Below are positions 24,079-32,147 of a DNA stretch of 33,678 bases, in pieces. The DNA is from Nocardia carnea. Its GTDB lineage: Bacteria > Actinomycetota > Actinomycetes > Mycobacteriales > Mycobacteriaceae. The translations under genes and the position numbers were made by a program. The notes under the pieces were generated by a model. That model did not search any database. It had not been told where the DNA came from and worked only from the letters and a program-made list of their open reading frames with translations. Each line of letters begins with the position of its first letter. The first letter of the stretch is position 1. The stretch covers positions 1 through 33,678 of the forward strand of contig NZ_JARWOV010000263.1 in the NCBI RefSeq assembly GCF_029868855.1, written 5' to 3'.

Positions 24079-25809
24079 TCAGTCGCGGGTGGTCTGTTCG
24101 TCATCGGCCGTTTCGATCGGCGTGGTGACGAGCTCGAACTCGCCCTCGTGCTTGGCCACACCCTGTACGACCGCGCCCTCCACGAGTTCCACGCCGAGAT
24201 TCGCCCGCACGATGATCGGGTCGGTGCGCACATCGCGGTACAGCGAGATACACATCATCACCATGACGATCATGAACGGCAGGGCGACCACGGTGGTGAG
24301 TGCCTGCAACCCGGTCAACGCGCCGCCCAGATCGTCCGAATCGGCGATCACCAGCATGATCGCGGCGACCGCACCGGTGGCCGTCCCCCAGAAGATGACC
24401 GTCAGCCGGGAGGGTTCGATACTGCCGCGTTCGGAAAGCGTGCCCATCACGATCGACGCCGCGTCCGCACCGGAGACGAAGAAGATACCCACCAGGATCA
24501 TCACCAGCACTGTCGTGATCGAGGTGATCGGGTACTCGTCGAGGAGATGGAACAGGGCGAAATCGGGGTTCACGCTACCGTCCGCCTCGGTGAGATCGCC
24601 GGTATCGGTCTGCTGCCGGATCGCCGCGCCACCGAAGACGGCGAACCACACCAGGCTCACCAGGCTGGGCACCAGCAGCACCCCGGCCACGAACTGCCGG
24701 ATGGTCCGGCCCCGGCTGATCCGCGCGATGAACATACCGACGAAGGGGGTCCAGGAGACCCACCACGCCCAGTAGAAGATGGTCCAGCTCGACAGCCACG
24801 CCTCCATCTCCGCACCACCGGCGATACCGGTGCGCGAGGCCATTGTCGGCAGTTCGGCAATGTAGTCGCCGACGGCGGTGGGCAGGAAATTCAGCATGAA
24901 CAGGGTGGGCCCGGCGATGAAGACGAACGCCGCGAGCACCAGCGCCAGCACCATGTTGATATTCGACAGCCACTGGATGCCACGCGCGATACCGGACACC
25001 GCGGACAGGATGAAGGCCGCGGTGAGCCCGGTGATCACCAGCACCAGGCCCAGTTTGGAGATGGCGTCGACATAGCCGTTGAATTCGAGTCCCGCACCGA
25101 TCTGCAGGGCACCGAGCCCCAGCGAGGCTGCCGATCCGAACAGGGTCGCGAAAATCGCCATCATGTCGATGGCCTTACCGCCCAGGCCGTCCGAGTACCG
25201 GCCGAGCAACGGCCGGAACACCGCTGAGATCAGCTGCGAGCGGCCACGGCGGAAGGTGGCGTAGGCGATGGCGAGCCCGGCGACCGCGTAGATCGCCCAC
25301 GGATGCAGGGTCCAATGGAACAGGGTGGTCGCCAGCGCGACCTCGCTCGCCTGTGGGCTCCCCGCCTCCGCGGTGCCCGGCGGCGGGGAGGTGAAATGGG
25401 TCAGCGGCTCGGCGACGCCCCAGAACATCAGGCCGATCCCCATTCCGGCGCTGAACATCATCGCGATCCAGGACACCGTCCGGAATTCGGGTGTCTCGTC
25501 ATCGGCCCCCAGCGGGATCTTGCCGTAGCGGCTGAGCGCGAGCCAGATCACGTAGACGACGAACGAGGTGGCGACGAGAACGAAGAGCCACCCGGTGTTG
25601 GTGATCACCCAGGACTGCGCATTGGAGGCCACCCGCGCCAGGCTGTCCTGGTCTATGACTCCCCACAGCACGAAGGCTATCGCGCCGACAGACGTGATAC
25701 CGAAGATGAGCCAGTCCACCCCGCGCCGCCGCAAAGCGGGTCTTCCTTCCGGAGAGCCCGGCAAGCCGCCCTCGGGCGTAGCAGGGTCCGTGCCGGTGTC
25801 GATCACCAT
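24079..25809 (-). CDS. BCCT-family betaine/carnitine/choline transporter
   Basis: A 576-residue membrane protein with about twelve helices, typical of the BCCT family that imports glycine betaine, choline, carnitine or ectoine with sodium or protons. Family signatures are GMGIGLMFWGVAEP (122-135), LGLGALQIGAGLEFNG and the substrate-site segment WWVSWTPFVGMFIARISRGR (349-368). The W-W/W-x4 aromatic box residues are present. The N-terminal tail (PATPEGGLPGSPEGRPALRR) and the C-terminal acidic tail are polar and cytoplasmic. Start ATG 25809 follows GAAAGGAC. Sodium versus proton coupling and the exact substrate cannot be decided by eye; osmoprotectant uptake is most likely. It is monocistronic, with the next gene upstream divergent. 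Confidence 0.95.
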   Translation of the reverse strand: MVIDTGTDPATPEGGLPGSPEGRPALRRRGVDWLIFGITSVGAIAFVLWGVIDQDSLARVASNAQSWVITNTGWLFVLVATSFVVYVIWLALSRYGKIPLGADDETPEFRTVSWIAMMFSAGMGIGLMFWGVAEPLTHFTSPPPGTAEAGSPQASEVALATTLFHWTLHPWAIYAVAGLAIAYATFRRGRSQLISAVFRPLLGRYSDGLGGKAIDMMAIFATLFGSAASLGLGALQIGAGLEFNGYVDAISKLGLVLVITGLTAAFILSAVSGIARGIQWLSNINMVLALVLAAFVFIAGPTLFMLNFLPTAVGDYIAELPTMASRTGIAGGAEMEAWLSSWTIFYWAWWVSWTPFVGMFIARISRGRTIRQFVAGVLLVPSLVSLVWFAVFGGAAIRQQTDTGDLTEADGSVNPDFALFHLLDEYPITSITTVLVMILVGIFFVSGADAASIVMGTLSERGSIEPSRLTVIFWGTATGAVAAIMLVIADSDDLGGALTGLQALTTVVALPFMIVMVMMCISLYRDVRTDPIIVRANLGVELVEGAVVQGVAKHEGEFELVTTPIETADDEQTTRD

Positions 25810-26159
25810 GGACTAGTCCTTTCAGATCGCACTGTGCGCTCCGCGCTGCGGCCGCACGCACGACGGGGACCAGCCGTTTTCCGGTCCCCGCCGACGTTCG
25901 CAACCGCGCCGCCGAACGGATGTACCGGGAAAAACCGTACCGCCCCCGCTCTCCGGCGATGTATCGAACACGTCCCGAGGCCGATTCGCGCCCACCGCGG
26001 GACGTCGCCGCAACGCGTCCGAACAGCTCTACCGATGGGTGTACGGACATCTGTCCGAAGTAGTTTCCGTGCAATAGGCCGGTTTCGCGTGCGGTGAACC
26101 GCCGGGCTTGCGAAACTCGGAACGCGGCGGGCACACGAGCGCGGAGGAGGGCTACCGCG
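25810..26159. other. Divergent intergenic region (BCCT / SDR epimerase)
   Basis: A 350-bp non-coding region between divergent starts. It holds a perfect hairpin, CGGGGACC (25864-25871) with GGTCCCCG (25883-25890), about 55 bp upstream of the BCCT start, and GGAGGAGG just before the epimerase. Open frames through it lack conserved features or a ribosome site. The hairpin lies in the likely BCCT leader and might act in osmotic or attenuation control; this is a guess. Confidence 0.5.
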
Positions 26160-27170
26160 ATGACGGATCCGGTGAAACTGGTGATCGGTGCGACCGGGTT
26201 CCTCGGATCGGAGGTGACCCGCCAATCGGTCGCCACCGGCACTCCGGTCCGCGTCCTGGTACGGCATACCAGCGACCTCCGGCCGATCGCCGACCTACCT
26301 CTCGACATCCACTACGGCGATCTTTTCGACGACGACGCCCTCCGGACCGCGATGCGCGACTGCGATGTGGTCTACCACTGCGCGGTGGACACCCGAGCCT
26401 GGTTGCGTGATCCCGAACCGCTGTTCCGGACCAATGTCGCCGGACTGCGCCATGTCCTCGATGCGGCCACCGCCGCCGGCCTGCGTCGTTTCGTATTCAC
26501 CAGTTCCGCCGCCACCATCGGACACCGGCCGGGCGCGATCGTCGACGAGACCGTGCCGTTCAACTGGCCGCGCCTGGGCGGGCCTTACGTCCGATCGCGG
26601 GTCGAGGCCGAGGATCTGGTGTTGCGCTATGCGAGCGAGCGCGGCCTGCCGGCGGTCGCGATGTGTGTCGCCAACACCTACGGGCCGGGCGACTGGCAGC
26701 CCACCCCGCACGGCTCCTTCGTGGCCGCCGCCGCGCTCGGCAAACTGCCGTTCCGGTTCGCCGGGACCGGTTCGGAATCGGTGGGGGTCGCCGATGCCGC
26801 CCGCGCCCTGTTGCTCGCGAGCGAGCACGGACGCTGCGGCGAACGTTATATCGTCTCCGACCGCTTTCTCACCAGCGCGGAACTGCTCACCGCCGCCGCG
26901 CATGCGGTGGACCGGCAGCCGCCGCGCCTGGCCGTTCCACTGCCGGCCCTGTACGCCGCCGCAGGTATCGCCGATACGGCGGCGCGGATGGGCGGGCGCG
27001 ACAGCCGTCTCACGGTGACCTCGGTGAACCTGATGCATGTGATGTCGCGGATGGATCACGGCAAAGCCGGCCGCGATCTCGGCTGGAAACCGGAACCGGT
27101 GCTCGATGCCGTCGCTCGCGCCGCCCGGTTCTTCGTCGACCGCCGCGCCCGCCGGCGTGCGACCGCCTAG
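26160..27170 (+). CDS. NAD-dependent epimerase/dehydratase-type extended SDR
   Basis: A 336-residue extended short-chain dehydrogenase/reductase. The N-terminal Rossmann motif is GATGFLG (10-16), followed by DIHYGDLFDDDALRTAM, FTSSAATIG with the catalytic Ser/Thr region, and GGPYVRSRVEAEDLVLRYA carrying Tyr143. The usual lysine four residues after the tyrosine is Arg147. AMCVANTYGPGDWQPTPHGS supplies the substrate-side loop. The start is ATG 26160 with GGAGGAGGG upstream. It resembles dihydroflavonol-reductase or 3-beta-HSD-like reductases found in hopanoid, steroid or cell-wall lipid pathways; I cannot choose. The MarR gene follows after 119 nt with its own promoter. Confidence 0.88.
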   Translation: MTDPVKLVIGATGFLGSEVTRQSVATGTPVRVLVRHTSDLRPIADLPLDIHYGDLFDDDALRTAMRDCDVVYHCAVDTRAWLRDPEPLFRTNVAGLRHVLDAATAAGLRRFVFTSSAATIGHRPGAIVDETVPFNWPRLGGPYVRSRVEAEDLVLRYASERGLPAVAMCVANTYGPGDWQPTPHGSFVAAAALGKLPFRFAGTGSESVGVADAARALLLASEHGRCGERYIVSDRFLTSAELLTAAAHAVDRQPPRLAVPLPALYAAAGIADTAARMGGRDSRLTVTSVNLMHVMSRMDHGKAGRDLGWKPEPVLDAVARAARFFVDRRARRRATA

Positions 27171-27207
27171 GGGTGAGCCGGCGCAAGGCCCGTGGACAGG
27201 TGCGCGT

Positions 27208-27220
27208 TTGCATTATGCAA
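27208..27220. promoter_or_regulatory. MarR-type operator upstream of marR
   Basis: TTGCATTATGCAA is a perfect palindrome with one central base. Its left half overlaps a -35 candidate TTTGCA (27207-27212), with TAGGAT (27229-27234) as the -10 at 16 bp spacing. The palindromic TTGCAT half-site is common for MarR proteins, so autorepression is likely. Confidence 0.6.
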
Positions 27221-27289
27221 GAAATGTGTAGGATACAAACCACGCCCGCCGGGCCACCACGGCATGAGCACACGAGCAGGACACCCGCC

Positions 27290-27757
27290 ATGGACAAGCC
27301 GACCCGCCTGATCGAATTCGAGACCATGCTGCTGGGGCGGCACAGCCTCAACGCGCATCTGCGCCGCCCCGACCATCTGGAGCGCAGCGCGTACCTGGTG
27401 CTGAGCCGGCTGTGGATCGAGGGCCCGATGTCCATCGGGGAGTTGAGCGAGGCGTTCGGGCTGGACACCTCCACGGTGCACCGGCAGACGGCGGCAATTC
27501 TGAAGGCCGGCCTGGCCGAACGCATCCCCGACCCGGCCGGTGGGGTGGCCCGCAAGTTCCGGATCACCGCCGAGGGGGAACGCCGGCTGCGGGCCGACCG
27601 CGACTACAACGTCAATGCCCTGGACCGGGTGTTGAGCGGCTGGAGCGAGGAGGACCTGCGGACCTTCGCCGCCTACCTCGAGCGATTCAACACCGATCTG
27701 GAAGTACAGGAAGCGCGGCCTTGGCCCCGCCCGTCGTATACCGAACCCCGCGGGTAG
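27290..27757 (+). CDS. MarR-family transcriptional regulator
   Basis: A 155-residue dimeric winged-helix regulator. Start ATG 27290 (MDKPTRLIEFETMLLGRHSL) follows AGCAGGA at suitable distance. The recognition region is PMSIGELSEAFGLDTSTVHR, then QTAAILKAGLAERIPDPAGG and the wing VARKFRITAEGERRLRADRD. The N- and C-terminal helices for dimerisation are present. A TTGCATTATGCAA palindrome covers its promoter. It is convergent with the thioesterase gene (7 nt between stops) and downstream of the SDR epimerase, either of which may be a target. The ligand is unknown, probably a small aromatic or lipid-like compound as for many MarR proteins. Confidence 0.93.
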   Translation: MDKPTRLIEFETMLLGRHSLNAHLRRPDHLERSAYLVLSRLWIEGPMSIGELSEAFGLDTSTVHRQTAAILKAGLAERIPDPAGGVARKFRITAEGERRLRADRDYNVNALDRVLSGWSEEDLRTFAAYLERFNTDLEVQEARPWPRPSYTEPRG

Positions 27758-27764
27758 CCACCCC

Positions 27765-28553
27765 TCAGAACCGCGTCATATCGACCTGCCGCCGCACATT
27801 GGATACGGCGGTGACCACCGCCGTTCCCAGCGGCCCACTCCGGTCGTAGAGGCTCACGGTGCCCACCGATACTCCCCCGGCGGCCACATGATCCTGCGCC
27901 AGTACCCCGATCCCGGGCCCGATGGGCAGCCGGGCGAGCGTCAGGGTCACATCGGAATTGATGTATCCGATACCGGCGCTGCCCCAATTGGTCATGAAAC
28001 TCGCCGCGTCCCCGGCCATCGCCACCCGCTGGAACGGGGTCACCGGCTCACCCGCAACCACCGGCAGCATGTTCTGCCAGATGGCCTTGCGGTCGGCGTT
28101 CTGGTTGGCGGCGAAATCGCGCGTCCACTCCTGGTCGCCGCTCTTCAACAGCGGGTGCGCGCCCGCCTCGGATTCGTCCGGGAGATCGGGCACCGGCAGC
28201 TCGCGGCCGGGCTGCCACAGTTCCCCGGCCGGTACCTCGCCGGTCCGCAGATACACCACGGTGGCACGGGAACGCACCTCATCGCGCTGGACCAGTTCGG
28301 CATCGGCCACGCAGATACGCTTACCCTCCCGGACCACCGTGCTGCGCACGGTCGTGGGCTCGTCGGCCACCGGGCTGAACAGGTCCACGGTGAGCCGGGC
28401 CGGGACGAATTCCGCGCCCGGCGCGCGGGTTTCCAGTTCCCGGGCGAGCAATCCGCAGATGGCCGGCCCACTGACCTGGGTGGGGCTCCAGCTGGATATG
28501 GCTACCCGGGTGGGCAGGAAATGCGCACCCTCTTCGGTGAAGAACGCCAACAC
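27765..28553 (-). CDS. Acyl-CoA thioesterase-like (double hot-dog) protein
   Basis: A 262-residue protein with the layout of TesB-like double hot-dog thioesterases: N-terminal THFLPT-type strand (FFTEEGAHFLPTRVAISSWS), helix SGPAICGLLARELETRA, and strand FVPARLTVDLFSPVADEP. The second domain contains FQRVAMAGDAASFMTNWGSA and GIGYINSDVTLTLARLPIGP, where the Asp/Asn residues fit the hot-dog active region. It most likely hydrolyses an acyl-CoA thioester. GTG 28553 is chosen because AGAGGAG is 8 nt upstream. A KstR-type palindrome lies 38-51 bp before it, suggesting control by a lipid- or sterol-sensing repressor. It is downstream of, and co-oriented with, a TetR gene. The substrate is unknown. 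Confidence 0.78.
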   Translation of the reverse strand: MLAFFTEEGAHFLPTRVAISSWSPTQVSGPAICGLLARELETRAPGAEFVPARLTVDLFSPVADEPTTVRSTVVREGKRICVADAELVQRDEVRSRATVVYLRTGEVPAGELWQPGRELPVPDLPDESEAGAHPLLKSGDQEWTRDFAANQNADRKAIWQNMLPVVAGEPVTPFQRVAMAGDAASFMTNWGSAGIGYINSDVTLTLARLPIGPGIGVLAQDHVAAGGVSVGTVSLYDRSGPLGTAVVTAVSNVRRQVDMTRF

Positions 28554-28590
28554 GGTATCGACTCCTCTCGTGGGCAACCCACCCCAGAAT

Positions 28591-28604
28591 TACAACACGT
28601 TCTA
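28591..28604. promoter_or_regulatory. KstR-type box upstream of thioesterase-like gene
   Basis: TACAACACGTTCTA fits TnnAACnnGTTnnA exactly and extends to the 20-bp palindrome AATTACAACACGTTCTAATT (28588-28607) with one mismatch. A TGTAAT -10-like hexamer overlaps its right side on the minus strand, so occupancy should block the promoter. Confidence 0.6.
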
Positions 28605-28725
28605 ATTTCGCCGTACCGGGAGGTTCCCGGGTAGCCCACCTCGACAGCGGTGACGGTCGACCGCTCAGCGCGCGGACGCGAGGGTTGCCCTCGCGTCGGG
28701 CGAGACCCTCCTCCGCGCCCGTGCT

Positions 28726-29391
28726 TTACACACGCACGGTGCCCACCAGAGCGTCGGCCGCCGCGCCGACCGCGGCAACGTCGCCGGTCCAGCCGAGAAC
28801 CCGGAGTACCGCCTCCGCGATCGCTCGCTGTGCGCCGCCCGGTACCGAACCCTGGTCGGAGCGGATATTGATCACGGTCTCCACCAGCCGGAACGGTATG
28901 GCGGCGGCGTCCGCGATCCCCCCGGTTCCGGTTTCGGCGACAACACGCGCCGCCAACGCCTCATAACCTTCGCGCAAGCGGTCGCGGCGGGTGCGGAACT
29001 GGGCGAACCGCTCGCCGCGCAACTCCGGCAGGAAGTACAGCGCCCCGATATTCCAGCGCGCGGCGCACAACTGCTCGATGTCGAAGCGTGCCAGCGTGTA
29101 CAGCCGGACGGCGGCGGGCTCGTCTCTTTCGCCCAGCCGCTCCGCGAGTTCGGCCGCCGCGGCCACGGTCTCGCCGAGGAGGGCGTCGAGAATATCGTCC
29201 TTGGCCGCGAAATGGTGATAAAGGGAGGCCTGCCGGATACCCACCGCTTCGGCGATCGCCCGGGTGGAAGTATTGCCGTAGCCGTTGGTGGTGAACAGTT
29301 CGGCCGCGGCATCGAGGATTTCGGCACGCGGCGTATGCCCCTGGCGGCGGCGCGGTGCGAGACGCGGCCTGCCCGGACCGACTTGGGTCAT
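28726..29391 (-). CDS. TetR/AcrR-family transcriptional regulator
   Basis: A 221-residue regulator. The DNA-binding domain follows a basic leader (RPRLAPRRRQGHTPRAEIL) and contains LFTTNGYGNTSTRAIAEAV, then GIRQASLYHHFAAKDDILDA with the helix-turn-helix at about 40-60. The larger C-terminal domain includes WNIGALYFLPELRGERFAQF and FRLVETVINIRSDQG. Start ATG 29391 has no ribosome site and sits in a palindromic ATGGATCCAT (29390-29399). It lies between the thioesterase gene, downstream on the same strand, and the divergent SSS/DUF1989 operon, so either could be its target. It is of general TetR type; whether it recognises the KstR-like box near 28600 is untested. Confidence 0.92.
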   Translation of the reverse strand: MTQVGPGRPRLAPRRRQGHTPRAEILDAAAELFTTNGYGNTSTRAIAEAVGIRQASLYHHFAAKDDILDALLGETVAAAAELAERLGERDEPAAVRLYTLARFDIEQLCAARWNIGALYFLPELRGERFAQFRTRRDRLREGYEALAARVVAETGTGGIADAAAIPFRLVETVINIRSDQGSVPGGAQRAIAEAVLRVLGWTGDVAAVGAAADALVGTVRV

Positions 29392-29837
29392 GGATCCATT
29401 GTCGGCCCACCGGCACCACGCACCGGGGGCACCCCCTTGTCCGAGACCATCACATTGCGACGATCACCCCGGCACGGGCATGCGAAGCCGCCGGAGCGGT
29501 CCCTCCCGTTCGTATCGCGACCTCCCCCAGGACACCTGCGTGGCGTTCGGGACCGAGGTGGCGGTCCGGCGGGGGTGCACTTGCGCCGGACTCGACCCGT
29601 TCCGACGACCTGTAGCCGCCACGCCGACGGGTGGCGCCGCCCCGGGTGGCAGTTGCCACGATGCCGCTCACCGGAGCGGGTTGCTCGATACCGGATTTCT
29701 GTCATTCGACAGAAATACCGGCAACGCAGACGTTACGCGCGCGACCGATACGGATACATCGCCGTCACCACCACGTCTCGCCGCGCGGGAAAACTTTCAG
29801 CCGACAGATATTCGTGTCGGACGAAGGGCCACCGGCC
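29392..29837. other. Long divergent regulatory region before the SSS/DUF1989 operon
   Basis: A 446-bp non-coding region. It contains a perfect palindrome at 29695-29716 and a 6-bp hairpin CCGACA/TGTCGG (29802-29807 with 29816-29821) just before the symporter start. I looked for guanidine-I, -II and -III riboswitch signatures because of the operon content and did not see a convincing match. Open frames crossing it lack conserved features. Confidence 0.5.
29695..29716. promoter_or_regulatory. Palindrome with GlnR-box-like spacing upstream of the nitrogen operon
   Basis: ATTTCTGTC and GACAGAAAT form a perfect 9-bp inverted repeat around ATTC. The same bases also read GTCAT, six bases, GAAAT, close to one GlnR half-site pair (GTnAC-n6-GAAAC, one mismatch each). 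Either a dedicated dimeric repressor or GlnR nitrogen control would fit; the second GlnR site pair is absent. Confidence 0.4.
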
Positions 29838-31343
29838 ATGATCATTCTCGGAATCGCGGTCAGCGTGCTCGCGGTAATCGGCATCGGCCTGCTGGTTTCC
29901 CGCAAGGTCGACGGCGACAGCGTCAACTTCCTCGTGGCCGGACGGTCCCTGGGCCTACCGCTGGTGGCGGCGGGCCTGATGGGTCAGGCGGTGGATTCCA
30001 ATGCCACGCTGGGTAATACGGATCTGGCCGGGTCGGTGGGTTTCTGGGCGGGCGCTTCGCTCCCACTGGGCCTCGGACTGTGCCTGTTGCTCACCGGAAT
30101 CTTCTTCGCGAAGCCGATGAACCGGATGAAGCTGCTCACGCTGCCCGATTTCTACAAGATCAAATACGGCCGCGGGGTCGAACTGGCCGCCTCGATCCTC
30201 ATGATCTTCAGCTTCTGCATTCTGCTGGCCGGCAATCTGGTGGCCGGCGGCTACCTGTTCGAGCGCTTCCTCGGTGTTCCCTACACCGCCGGTGTCCTGC
30301 TCATCGTGGCGATCGTGCTCACCTACACCGTCACCGGTGGCATGTTCAGCGACGCCTACACGGCGCTGGCCCAGATGGTGATCACGGTGATCGGCTCACT
30401 GGCGCTGCTGATCTGGGTCGGCTCGACCTACGGCATCGATATCCCCGATGGTATGGGGCCGTTCGATCTCGGCCAGTTGAGCAATACGTCCGAGGGTGCG
30501 GCGATCAACTGGGCCACCCTGATCGCGCTGGGTATCGGCGATATCGTCGCCATCGATTTCATGCAGCGCATCTTCTCGGCCCGCTCCCCCGAGATCGCCC
30601 GCCGCGCCTGCTTCGCGGGCGCCGCCGGTACCGCCGTGGTGGGTATTCCGTATGCGCTGGTCGCGCTGGCCACCACCGATATCGTCGACGCGGACGGCGG
30701 CCCGCGCCTGCTGGCCCTGCTGGACGAGCACGCGCCGGCCGGGCTGGCGATTCTGGTGCTTTCGGCCGTCGTCGCCGCCTCGTGCTCCACCGCCAACGGC
30801 GCCATCCTCGGCACAGCGGCCGTGGCGACCCGCAATATCGCCGGCCGTACCGAACGCACCGATACCGCCGGCCGCGACACCCTGCTGCGCGATGTCCGCC
30901 TCACCATGATTCCGGTGGCGGCGGTGGCGATCTTCTTCGCGGTCCAGGTACCGCAGACCGGGATCCTGCTCACCCTCGCCTTCGACCTGATGCTGGCCGG
31001 ACTGATCGTCCCGTTCGTAGCCGCCCACCTCACCCAGCGGGTCACCACCGCGGCGGCCGTGGCGGCGATGGTCGCCGGGCTCGGCGTGCGCCTGATGCTG
31101 TTCGTCCTCACCCCCACGATGTACGGGGTGCCCAATACCGTGCTGTATCTGGACAACTCGCTGGTCGGACCGGGCTTCGACGGGTGGCCGACCTTCCTCG
31201 GCTTCCTGGCTTCACTGGTCGCCTTCCTGGCGACCCTCGCGGCCGGACGACTGCGCGCCCGCACCACCACCGGCACATCCCCCGCCCCGGTCCTGCCACC
31301 GGCCCCACTGCCCGCCCCGGAACCCGTCAACCAGCCCGGGTGA
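29838..31343 (+). CDS. Sodium:solute symporter (SSS family) of a guanidine/urea-type operon
   Basis: A 501-residue integral membrane protein with about thirteen helices, of the SSS family (PutP/urea-permease-like). Typical elements are FLVAGRSLGLPLVAAGLMGQ near residue 31, TLGNTDLAGSVGFWAGASLP, TYTVTGGMFSDAYTALAQMV and the substrate-region segment AASCSTANGAILGTAAVATR. The tail is a Pro-rich cytoplasmic extension. Start ATG 29838 follows GAAGGGCC. It is the first gene of a run: DUF1989 gene 1 starts 36 nt later, and the two following genes overlap by ATGA. Import of urea, guanidine or another small nitrogenous solute coupled to sodium is inferred from this context, not from the transporter sequence itself. 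Confidence 0.9.
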   Translation: MIILGIAVSVLAVIGIGLLVSRKVDGDSVNFLVAGRSLGLPLVAAGLMGQAVDSNATLGNTDLAGSVGFWAGASLPLGLGLCLLLTGIFFAKPMNRMKLLTLPDFYKIKYGRGVELAASILMIFSFCILLAGNLVAGGYLFERFLGVPYTAGVLLIVAIVLTYTVTGGMFSDAYTALAQMVITVIGSLALLIWVGSTYGIDIPDGMGPFDLGQLSNTSEGAAINWATLIALGIGDIVAIDFMQRIFSARSPEIARRACFAGAAGTAVVGIPYALVALATTDIVDADGGPRLLALLDEHAPAGLAILVLSAVVAASCSTANGAILGTAAVATRNIAGRTERTDTAGRDTLLRDVRLTMIPVAAVAIFFAVQVPQTGILLTLAFDLMLAGLIVPFVAAHLTQRVTTAAAVAAMVAGLGVRLMLFVLTPTMYGVPNTVLYLDNSLVGPGFDGWPTFLGFLASLVAFLATLAAGRLRARTTTGTSPAPVLPPAPLPAPEPVNQPG

Positions 31344-31379
31344 CCGGTGCCCGCCCGTACCCACGAGCAAGGAGAGACG

Positions 31380-32147
31380 ATGACACCTCCCCCGGAAACG
31401 CCCAGCACCGCCTCGACCACCGGCGCCCGCGCGCACGCCCGCGCCCAGGGGTCGGCCGGCCTGCCCACCCCGGACCTGCCCGCCGGAATTCGCCCCGCCG
31501 ACACCACCTGGACTGTCCGGCTGCCACCCGGCGGCCACACCGGTGTGGTGCTCGGCCGCGGCACCCGGCTGCGGTTGTCCGATCCGCACGGTTCAGCCTG
31601 CGCGCATCTGTTCCTGCTGCGCGCGGAGGCCCCGTGGGAGCGGCTGAATATCGCCGATACCGTCAAAGTGCCGTGGCAGGCCTACCTCCGCCCCGGCCAC
31701 CCCTTGCTGTCGGACCAGGGCCGGGTGCTCGCCACCGTCCTCACCGATACATCCGGACACCACGACGCGCTCTGCGGCACCACCCGTGAGGGGCGGCGGC
31801 TCCTGGAGCGCGCCGGCGCCAAGCACGGGCTGGAACCCCGCGATATCGGCGCGACGCTGTCGCTGTTCCGCGGCATGCGGGTCGGCGGCGACGGCGGCCT
31901 GACCGCCGACGGTTCCGCGGGGCCGGGTGCCCATGTCGAACTGCTGATCCACCTGCCGGTGACCGTACTGGTGGTCGATACCGCGCATCCGCTCGACGAC
32001 ACTCCGGTCACCGAACTCGACCTGGTGGCCTGGCCCGGCGACCCCCTCGACACCACCACCGTGAACAACGACCCGGAATATCTGCGGGCTGTCCAGAACA
32101 CCGAAGAGGCCTGGTCGGCCGCCCGGACCCGACAGGAGTGGGTATGA
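31380..32147 (+). CDS. DUF1989 protein 1 (UAAP1 / carboxyguanidine deiminase subunit type)
   Basis: A 255-residue protein of the DUF1989 family, called urea amidolyase-associated protein 1. Pattern elements are TWTVRLPPGGHTGVVLGRGT, LRLSDPHGSACAHLFLLRAE, LNIADTVKVPWQAYLRPGHP, LLSDQGRVLATVLTDTSGHH (metal-ligand His/Cys candidates) and ELDLVAWPGDPLDTTTVNND. In other bacteria the paired DUF1989 proteins (CgdA/CgdB) form a carboxyguanidine deiminase that turns carboxyguanidine into allophanate after guanidine carboxylation. Start ATG 31380 has AAGGAGAG. The N-terminal ~30 residues are low complexity. It overlaps the next gene by ATGA, indicating translational coupling. The family is confident; guanidine rather than urea is an inference. 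Confidence 0.9.
   Translation: MTPPPETPSTASTTGARAHARAQGSAGLPTPDLPAGIRPADTTWTVRLPPGGHTGVVLGRGTRLRLSDPHGSACAHLFLLRAEAPWERLNIADTVKVPWQAYLRPGHPLLSDQGRVLATVLTDTSGHHDALCGTTREGRRLLERAGAKHGLEPRDIGATLSLFRGMRVGGDGGLTADGSAGPGAHVELLIHLPVTVLVVDTAHPLDDTPVTELDLVAWPGDPLDTTTVNNDPEYLRAVQNTEEAWSAARTRQEWV

Noticed and set aside
29390..29401. A three-codon mini-ORF (ATG GAT CCA TGA) overlapping the tetR start on the minus strand
   Set aside because: It follows trivially from the ATGGATCCAT palindrome plus GA, and there is no ribosome site; too little to claim translational control.
29392..29837. A guanidine riboswitch ahead of the SSS/DUF1989 operon
   Set aside because: The operon content suggests one, but I found no convincing ykkC-type, mini-ykkC or ykkC-III core on the plus strand. 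A covariance-model search (Infernal with the guanidine-I, -II and -III models) would settle it.
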